In this document: piece by piece, positions 1 to 4,833 of the stretch
Layout of the letters: each line of letters starts with the position of its first letter
Numbering within the stretch: the stretch's first letter is position 1
Assembly: GCA_938009335.1 (NCBI GenBank)
Contig: CALLHT010000046.1
Location: 1 to 14,535 of the forward strand
DNA from: an uncultured Rhizobiaceae group bacterium
GTDB lineage: Bacteria; Pseudomonadota; Alphaproteobacteria; Rhizobiales; Rhizobiaceae
Direction of reading: 5' to 3'
DNA length: 14,535 bases
Translations under genes and position numbers: made by a program
The notes under the pieces: generated by a model
Told to the model about the DNA's origin: nothing
Databases searched by the model: none
Seen by the model: only the letters and a program-made list of their open reading frames with translations

Positions 1-15
1 GGGCGTGCCTTAACA

Positions 16-31
16 TGTGACGTATGTCACA
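16..31. promoter_or_regulatory. CRP-like palindromic operator
   Basis: The sequence reads TGTGA-CGTATG-TCACA, two perfect inverted pentamers six bases apart. This is the spacing and core of the CRP-type consensus TGTGA-N6-TCACA. It lies about 130 bases upstream of the start at 155, the only gene in the window it could serve in the plus direction. It could also belong to a gene left of the window. The protein that binds it is not known; alphaproteobacteria have several Crp/Fnr-family regulators. Confidence 0.5.
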
Positions 32-34
32 CCC

Positions 35-61
35 TAACGCACACGAACGGTAACGCACGCG
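35..61 (+). repeat. Tandem 11-bp repeat with 16-bp period
   Basis: TAACGCACACG (35-45) recurs as TAACGCACGCG (51-61), with one mismatch and a 16-base period. It sits directly after the CRP-like palindrome and before the membrane protein gene. A tandem half-site for a response regulator is possible, but the period is not the usual 10-11 or 21-22 bases. The function is unknown. Confidence 0.4.
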
Positions 62-154
62 TTAACTTCATTGAATCGCCGTCATCCTCACAACATGTGG
101 ATGTCATGGGTGAGCGCAAACATGCGCGCATCAGAGATTGCACAGGAGAAACCG

Positions 155-697
155 ATGAATTCCGCCGAAACGTTGAACATTGAGAAAGATAGAATTTTGC
201 CAATCATAGATAAGAAAACTCTCACCACCGCCGTATTAGCGGGAGCATTTGCCACCGTCGGATTTGATTTTTTCGGGCAAACCATCAGCCCGCTTCTTAA
301 AGACATCGCTGCCCCCTATTTGGGCGCTAAGCTTGCTCCGGTCGCGCTTGCTAACCAGTCACTTGGTGTTATCACAGGTCTTGGCGGTAAATTTATCGGC
401 CAATACGGGATCGGTCACGGCATGCATTTGCTCACCGGGCTAATACTTTACCCACTGGGTTACATTCTGGCAGCCCGCCCAATTTCTAAAACTGTGGCAC
501 CATTCGTTCCATGGTGGGGAACCGGAATCGCCTACGGCATCGCGCTATTTATCTTTGCGCTTTATGGAATGGCTCATCTGGTGTCCGGTAATCCGCCATT
601 CTTAGGATGGGGTGCAATCACTTGGGTGGCACTGTGGGGACACATCGTCTTCGGGCTGATTGTTGCCGGGTTCCATCACTGGAGGCATGAAAAATAA
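155..697 (+). CDS. Histidine-rich polytopic membrane protein of unknown function
   Basis: This encodes a 180-residue protein that I do not recognise with confidence. The frame stays open upstream to a TTG at 71. ATG 155 is preferred because AGGAGA (144-149) sits five bases before it and the hydrophilic N-terminus then has a normal length. Hydrophobic stretches at about residues 22-48, 63-82, 90-107, 122-143 and 154-173 suggest four or five membrane helices. Histidines lie at helix borders (H88, H91, H141, H163) and in the C-terminal tail (H174, H175, H178), along with many Trp and Gly. Such histidines could bind haem or metal, but that is inference. The layout recalls small DUF6789-like membrane proteins, a weak resemblance. 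It converges with the cytochrome P460 gene. Confidence 0.75.
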   Translation: MNSAETLNIEKDRILPIIDKKTLTTAVLAGAFATVGFDFFGQTISPLLKDIAAPYLGAKLAPVALANQSLGVITGLGGKFIGQYGIGHGMHLLTGLILYPLGYILAARPISKTVAPFVPWWGTGIAYGIALFIFALYGMAHLVSGNPPFLGWGAITWVALWGHIVFGLIVAGFHHWRHEK

Positions 698-714
698 TCC
701 CCAGCTAACCAAAC

Positions 715-740
715 AAAAAAGGCGGGTCAAACGACCCGCC
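715..740 (-). terminator. Intrinsic terminator of the cytochrome P460 gene
   Basis: GGCGGGTC (721-728) and GACCCGCC (733-740) form a perfect 8-bp GC-rich stem around an AAAC loop. Read on the minus strand, the stem is followed at once by six T. It lies 25 bases after the minus-strand gene that ends at 765. In the plus direction the following TCATTCAAATTAT is a poor U-tract, so it may stop the plus-strand gene ending at 697 only weakly. Confidence 0.9.
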
Positions 741-764
741 TCATTCAAATTATATCGTATTGTA

Positions 765-1352
765 TTACTCTGCAGTCAGACGAACGTCCTCATCAGGATA
801 ACCCAGTGAATCCTGATCGGAGAATGCACCATGACAGTCATGACAGAATTTCTGAGAGATTTTCATCGGATCACCATTCGACTTAACTGCCGAGTAAATC
901 CAGTTGCCCCACTCATCAGCGGTACCTGCAGCAACTTTCTCCATGAAGAACAGTTGGCCTTTTTTGACTTCTTTCTTCTTGTTCACATTAAAGACTTCTT
1001 TGGCGATCACCGTCCCGACCGGCATTGGGTTTTCTTCGCGCTCATCAGAGTATTTATTATACTCTTCAAGACCGATTTCATTAACAAACGTGTTTAGGAA
1101 GCGGTTGCCGTGTGGGCCAGGAGCTGCAGGACGAGTCGCTGTTGCACCCCAGTTCACGTAGTCTGTTGCCCAAGGGTTATCGCTCTTCGCATACCCTGCA
1201 CGCAGGTCAGCTTTGATGCATTCGTACACCTCAACGATCTGCTCATCTGTCAGGTCATCTTTGAGTGCCGGCGCTGTACATGCCGCATAAGCAGCACTTG
1301 AGACAAAAAATGCCGCAGTCGTAAGTGCAAACCGCAATGCAGATTTTTTCAT
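765..1352 (-). CDS. Cytochrome P460-family c-type haem protein, exported
   Basis: This encodes a 195-residue precursor. Residues 1-23 form a Sec signal peptide (MKK, hydrophobic core, cleavage after AYA), so the mature protein is periplasmic. One c-type haem site, CHDCH, lies at residues 170-174 near the C-terminus, where cytochrome P460 and cytochrome c'-beta proteins carry it. The preceding 'MPVGTVIAKEVF' (110-121) and 'WGNWIYSAVKS' (148-158) blocks also fit that family. C25 and C45 could form a disulfide. Characterised members oxidise hydroxylamine or bind NO. The activity here, and whether a haem-lysine cross-link exists, cannot be read from sequence; an electron carrier is equally possible. 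The start is backed by GGAGA six bases before the ATG. The gene appears monocistronic, with its own terminator. I could not identify a convincing promoter in 1353-1535. Confidence 0.82.
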   Translation of the reverse strand: MKKSALRFALTTAAFFVSSAAYAACTAPALKDDLTDEQIVEVYECIKADLRAGYAKSDNPWATDYVNWGATATRPAAPGPHGNRFLNTFVNEIGLEEYNKYSDEREENPMPVGTVIAKEVFNVNKKKEVKKGQLFFMEKVAAGTADEWGNWIYSAVKSNGDPMKISQKFCHDCHGAFSDQDSLGYPDEDVRLTAE

Positions 1353-1535
1353 AAAATTTCTCCAAACTTAAATTTCGTGAAGTAGTCTTATCAAACTGTA
1401 GTGGGTTGGAAAATCACGGTAACTGTCACTCCTGATTACATTTTTGTGATATCGGACGGTGAAATTTGCCGGGAAATTGGAATTCAAGGGCCATTCCGTT
1501 TTGCTTTTCGAAAAATCTGGTTTAGCATCCATACA

Positions 1536-2282
1536 ATGACACGCCATTCGCTAGACACACCTCAGTTCTATCTGACTGCGCCTTCACCCTGCCCTTACTT
1601 GGCAGGACGCGAAGAACGGAAGGTTTTTACCCATTTGGTGGGCGAAAAAGCCGTTCAGGTGAATGATATGTTGAGTCAAGGCGGATTTCGGCGATCGCAA
1701 AACATCGCCTATCGCCCGGCATGCGAGGGATGTAAGGCCTGCGTTTCGGTGCGCGTGCTTGTGGATGAGTTCAAGCCCAGCAAATCCATGAACCGGATTA
1801 CTAAAGCCAACAGCGATCTCATTCCTACACAAATGCCTGCTTCTCCGACCACGGAGCAGTTCTCTCTGTTCCGAAGGTATCTTGATGACCGCCACACCGA
1901 TGGCGGCATGGCGGAAATGACTTCGCTTGATTATGCGATGATGGTCGAGGATACACATGTCAACACGATGATGGTCGAGTATCGTCTTCGCGGACCCGAT
2001 TCAGACCTGACCTCGCGCGGCGACGGTCCGCTGATTGCGGTTGCGCTTACAGATGTTTTAGCCAATGGGCTTTCGATGGTTTACAGCTTTTTCGATACGG
2101 AGCTAAACCGCAAAAGCCTCGGAACCTACTTAATTCTCGATCATTTCAGAATGGCACGCAGAATGGGTTTGCCATATGTTTATCTTGGGTATTGGGTCTC
2201 GGGGTCACAGAAAATGGAATATAAAAAGCGGTTTTCTCCGCAGGAACATTTGACCATTTCTGGCTGGTCACGTGTGGATTGA
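1536..2282 (+). CDS. bpt: Aspartate/glutamate leucyltransferase (Bpt), N-end rule
   Basis: This encodes a 248-residue cytosolic enzyme that transfers leucine from Leu-tRNA to proteins with N-terminal Asp or Glu (EC 2.3.2.29), marking them for ClpS/ClpAP. The N-terminal ATE domain contains FYLTAPSPCPYLAGREERK (11-29) and the cysteine cluster YRPACEGCKAC (59-69). The C-terminal domain contains YSFFDTELNRKSLGTYLIL (183-201) and YVYLGYWVSGSQKMEYKKRF (214-233), all hallmarks of the family. The frame is open back to a GTG at 1401, but the family starts close to the FYLT block, so ATG 1536 is chosen. No good SD precedes it. The leader from 1353 also separates it from the divergent cytochrome gene. 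Bacterial members of this group are often annotated as arginyltransferases (ate). Confidence 0.93.
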   Translation: MTRHSLDTPQFYLTAPSPCPYLAGREERKVFTHLVGEKAVQVNDMLSQGGFRRSQNIAYRPACEGCKACVSVRVLVDEFKPSKSMNRITKANSDLIPTQMPASPTTEQFSLFRRYLDDRHTDGGMAEMTSLDYAMMVEDTHVNTMMVEYRLRGPDSDLTSRGDGPLIAVALTDVLANGLSMVYSFFDTELNRKSLGTYLILDHFRMARRMGLPYVYLGYWVSGSQKMEYKKRFSPQEHLTISGWSRVD

Positions 2283-2354
2283 TCGCCCGGAAAAGAACCA
2301 TTAACACCCACCTTTAAGCTGTGATTTTGCTTCGGTTGTGGCTCGGAGAACGTA

Positions 2355-3212
2355 TTGCAAGCACAAAGAAAACCTCTCACTGGCATCCTGCTCGCATTGG
2401 TTGGTGGCCTGGTCATTTCGCTTGATATACCGGTCATTCGGCTCGGCGACGCGTCGCCTTGGATGTTCATTGCATGCCGTGGCCTCGGCATGTCGTTTGT
2501 GCTTGGTATGATCATGCTGTTTGGGCGCCGGTTGACGGACACCCCTCCCCGACCTTTTCACGACCCTGATTTTGTAACCGTTGGCGTGCTATACGGCGTG
2601 AGCAGCATCTTGTTCACGACAGCCGTTTTCACCACATCTACGGCAAATCTCGTTTTCATTCTCGCCTTCAATCCATTGATTGCAGCATTGTTTGCTTGGT
2701 GGCTAATTGGCGAACGGCCTAGTCTGATCACATGGATCGCAATTTCTCTGACAATGCTCGGCGTTGGTGTCATTGTCTCGGATGGGGTCGAAACCGGATT
2801 GGCATTCGGCAATGTATTAGCACTCTTAACTGCGATTGCCCTTGGTCTTTCCATCGTGAAGACCCGTCAATCTGGAAAAGACATGTCTCTGGCAGGAACA
2901 CTGGGAGGCTTAATCGCGGGTCTCTTCGCGCTGCCAATGGCTATCTTAACCGCAGAATGGCCTAACGCTCCGCAATGGGTTGTGTTGAATGCGCTTATTA
3001 TGGCGCCAGTTGGAGCCTTCGCGCTTTCCTTGGCGCCGCGATATATCCCTGCTCCACAAGTTGCGATGTTCTTTTTGCTGGAGACTATTCTTGCTCCAAT
3101 CTGGGTTTGGCTCATTTTTGCAGAGACACCCAGCACTCAAAGCCTAATTGGTGGTGCGATTGTATTGGGAGCAATCACCGTGCATAGTGCGGTTCAGCTT
3201 AGGCGGCATTAA
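2355..3212 (+). CDS. DMT-superfamily (EamA) inner-membrane transporter
   Basis: This encodes a 285-residue, very hydrophobic protein with about ten membrane helices in two EamA repeats, at roughly residues 10-142 and 150-279. 'LVFILAFNPLIAALFAWWLIGERP' (99-122) and 'FFLLETILAPIWVWLIFAE' (239-257) are the paired fourth-helix signatures of drug/metabolite transporters. The substrate cannot be told; relatives export amino acids or other metabolites. It starts with TTG, supported by GGAGA (2345-2349) five to six bases upstream, and no ATG fits better. It follows bpt by 72 bases on the same strand with no evident terminator, so co-transcription with bpt is possible. The sigma-54-like site before the next gene suggests the operon does not simply continue. 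Confidence 0.9.
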   Translation: MQAQRKPLTGILLALVGGLVISLDIPVIRLGDASPWMFIACRGLGMSFVLGMIMLFGRRLTDTPPRPFHDPDFVTVGVLYGVSSILFTTAVFTTSTANLVFILAFNPLIAALFAWWLIGERPSLITWIAISLTMLGVGVIVSDGVETGLAFGNVLALLTAIALGLSIVKTRQSGKDMSLAGTLGGLIAGLFALPMAILTAEWPNAPQWVVLNALIMAPVGAFALSLAPRYIPAPQVAMFFLLETILAPIWVWLIFAETPSTQSLIGGAIVLGAITVHSAVQLRRH

Positions 3213-3247
3213 CCCTGTTCACAGCGCAATTTTCTTTACCCAAACCC

Positions 3248-3266
3248 TTGGCATAGAATTTGCTCC
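3248..3266 (+). promoter_or_regulatory. Candidate sigma-54 (RpoN) promoter of the GT2 gene
   Basis: TTGGCATAGAATTTGCTCC fits the -24/-12 consensus TTGGCACG-N4-TTGCW at 11 of 13 fixed positions. GG (3250-3251) and GC (3262-3263) are exactly ten bases apart, the spacing sigma-54 requires. Transcription would begin near 3275, giving a leader of about 30 bases before the ATG at 3305. A nearly identical element precedes the small membrane protein gene on the other strand. TAGAAT (3254-3259) could instead be a sigma-70 -10 box, but its -35 partner (TTTCTT) is weak. Confidence 0.55.
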
Positions 3267-3304
3267 CCCCTGCACATCGTGACGACTAAGACTATAGGTG
3301 AGAC

Positions 3305-4429
3305 ATGGCAAAGAAAGGTCATAAGCCATCCACGATCTGTCTAAACATGATCGTAAAAAATGAAGCTCATATTATCCGCAGATGTTTGGAAAGCGTACTG
3401 CCAGTAATTGATACATGGGTCATCAGTGACACCGGCAGCACGGATGGAACGCAGGAACTCATCCGCGAAATCATGAAAGATGTTCCAGGGGAACTCATTG
3501 AGCGCCCTTGGAAGAACTTCGGGCATAACCGGCAGGAAGTCTTGGAACATGCTGCTGGCAAGGCAGATTACATCTTGACCATTGATGCTGATGAATGGCT
3601 TGAATTTGAAGACGGTTTCACGTTTCAAAACCTCACACAAGACGCGTATTACATCGACAAAGTACAACCGGGCCAACGGTATGCTGTCTGTAACATCATA
3701 AAAAATGATATTGGCTGGTACTGGTATGGCGTGATCCATGAGTACCTTGAGAAAGATACGGACTTCTCTCCCTGCACAATTGAAGGTGCACATATTATGG
3801 TGCGGCAAGAAGGTGCGCGCTCGCTGGATCCCGACACCTATCGGAAAGATGCTCATCTTTTATCAGAGGCACTGAAAGAAGAGCCAAACAACACGAGATA
3901 TCAATTCTATCTCGCACAATCCTGGCGCGATGCGGAAGAACCGGCTTTGGCAATCGAACATTATGAAAAGCGGATAGCCATGGGCGGATGGGATGAGGAA
4001 GTTTTCATTTCCAAGTATCGGATTGCCAGAATCATGGAACATCGCGGGGATGATTGGTCTGAGTGCCTAGTTAAATATTTGGCTGCTTATGAGCACACGC
4101 CGTTGCGCGCGGAACCGATATACTATGTCGGACTGCACTATCAGGTTGAAGAAAACTGGGAGATGGCTTGGTTGTTTTTAAGCCGCGCCGCGCAAATGGA
4201 TGTTCCAGAGGATAGCATCCTGTTCATTGATCATTCAATCTACCAATATCGGGCGCCATTGGAAGCAGGTGTTGCAGCCTACTATCTTCGGATGTTTGAG
4301 AAATCAGCTGAACTCAATCAGCGAGTGATTGATTGCCCGGACGCTCCTGCGAGGATCATTGAGCTTGCTCAATATAACTTGCAATTGTGCATGGACGAGT
4401 TGCAAAAAAAACAAAGTAATGCGGCTTAG
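3305..4429 (+). CDS. Family 2 glycosyltransferase with helical TPR-like C-terminus
   Basis: This encodes 374 residues without signal peptide or membrane helix, so the product is cytoplasmic. The N-terminal GT-A domain (about 10-190) has the opening 'ICLNMIVKNEA' (11-21), DTGSTDGT (42-49) and a DxD-type metal/nucleotide-sugar motif IDADE (93-97). WYWYGVIHEYLE (138-149) matches the acceptor-side block of tetratricopeptide-repeat glycosyltransferases (SunS-like). Residues about 195-345 form helical repeats typical of TPRs, such as 'RYQFYLAQSWRDAEEPALAIEHYEKR' (198-223), probably for partner or acceptor binding. Donor and acceptor are unknown; a glycoprotein or surface glycan is inference. The start is firm, with AGGTGAG (3296-3302) just before the ATG. 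A sigma-54-like promoter precedes the gene, and its stop codon lies in a hairpin. Confidence 0.9.
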   Translation: MAKKGHKPSTICLNMIVKNEAHIIRRCLESVLPVIDTWVISDTGSTDGTQELIREIMKDVPGELIERPWKNFGHNRQEVLEHAAGKADYILTIDADEWLEFEDGFTFQNLTQDAYYIDKVQPGQRYAVCNIIKNDIGWYWYGVIHEYLEKDTDFSPCTIEGAHIMVRQEGARSLDPDTYRKDAHLLSEALKEEPNNTRYQFYLAQSWRDAEEPALAIEHYEKRIAMGGWDEEVFISKYRIARIMEHRGDDWSECLVKYLAAYEHTPLRAEPIYYVGLHYQVEENWEMAWLFLSRAAQMDVPEDSILFIDHSIYQYRAPLEAGVAAYYLRMFEKSAELNQRVIDCPDAPARIIELAQYNLQLCMDELQKKQSNAA

Positions 4430-4448
4430 CCTTAATGGCTAAGTCGTA
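4420..4448 (+). other. Hairpin spanning the GT2 stop codon
   Basis: Bases 4420-4431 pair with 4437-4448 as a 12-bp stem around a 5-base loop. The core CTTAGCC/GGCTAAG is perfect, and two G-U pairs form only in plus-strand RNA. The TAG stop (4427-4429) lies within the stem. No T-run follows on the plus strand. On the minus strand a run of eight T begins only 13 bases after the stem core. It may protect the 3' end or act as an atypical terminator between the convergent genes. Confidence 0.5.
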
Positions 4449-4515
4449 CCAATCACAGTTCAGCCGTGCGTTAAAAACTGATGAAAATGTGAGAATGTGC
4501 GGCTTGAATTTCGCT

Positions 4516-4668
4516 TTAGCTTGCGATCATCGACGCGATGAGGCCCGCAGCAAAAACAGCCAACCCACTGAACATGACAAAGCCAAATAACCAGCGCGCG
4601 TCACTTACGCTTGATTCCAACAGATATTCTTCTTGTGATGTTTCCAAATTTGATTTGCTACTACGCAT
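4516..4668 (-). CDS. 50-residue single-pass membrane protein, unknown
   Basis: This encodes a 50-residue peptide of no family I recognise. Residues 1-25 are polar and mostly acidic (E9, E13, E14, E18, D23, with R2 and K5 near the start). Residues 27-48, from WLFGFVMFSG to IASMI, form one membrane helix with small residues on one face, suggesting N-terminus in the cytoplasm and possible helix packing with a partner. An AAGGG lies about eight bases before the ATG. A strong sigma-54-like promoter lies about 60 bases further upstream, which argues that the frame is real. It is downstream of parC on the same strand, 165 bases after its stop, and converges with the glycosyltransferase gene. Conservation in relatives would decide whether it is a gene. 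Confidence 0.6.
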   Translation of the reverse strand: MRSSKSNLETSQEEYLLESSVSDARWLFGFVMFSGLAVFAAGLIASMIAS

Positions 4669-4724
4669 AACCCTGACCCTTACTTTCCCTTACGTCATTT
4701 ACAATTTATTTACCCTGTATGCAA

Positions 4725-4743
4725 GGAGCAAAACCTGTGCCAA
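4725..4743 (-). promoter_or_regulatory. Strong candidate sigma-54 (RpoN) promoter of the small membrane protein
   Basis: On the minus strand it reads TTGGCACAGGTTTTGCTCC. This matches the sigma-54 consensus TTGGCACG-N4-TTGCW at 12 of 13 fixed positions, with GG and GC exactly ten bases apart. Transcription should start near 4716, giving a 48-base leader to the ATG at 4668. It is identical to the element before the glycosyltransferase gene at 16 of 19 positions. It lies in non-coding sequence between parC and the small gene. Confidence 0.68.
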
Positions 4744-4763
4744 AGGCAACTTTTTGCAGAAAG

Positions 4764-4780
4764 TGTGGTTAATATTCACA
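4764..4780. promoter_or_regulatory. Imperfect palindrome upstream of the sigma-54 site
   Basis: TGTGGTTAATATTCACA has TGTG/CACA arms, and six of eight position pairs are complementary. Its centre is about 56 bases upstream of the predicted sigma-54 start near 4716. That is closer than usual for an enhancer-binding activator (commonly 80-150 bases). It could be an activator, IHF-type or repressor site, or chance in AT-rich DNA. Confidence 0.22.
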
Positions 4781-4833
4781 GGAATTTCAGTGTCTTGGTG
4801 TTTCTCTTACTCGAATCCCACCAAACCTGACGA

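Noticed and set aside
1401..1535. In-frame GTG at 1401 extending bpt by 45 residues
   Set aside because: The extension does not resemble the family, whose proteins start near the FYLTAPSPCPYL block.
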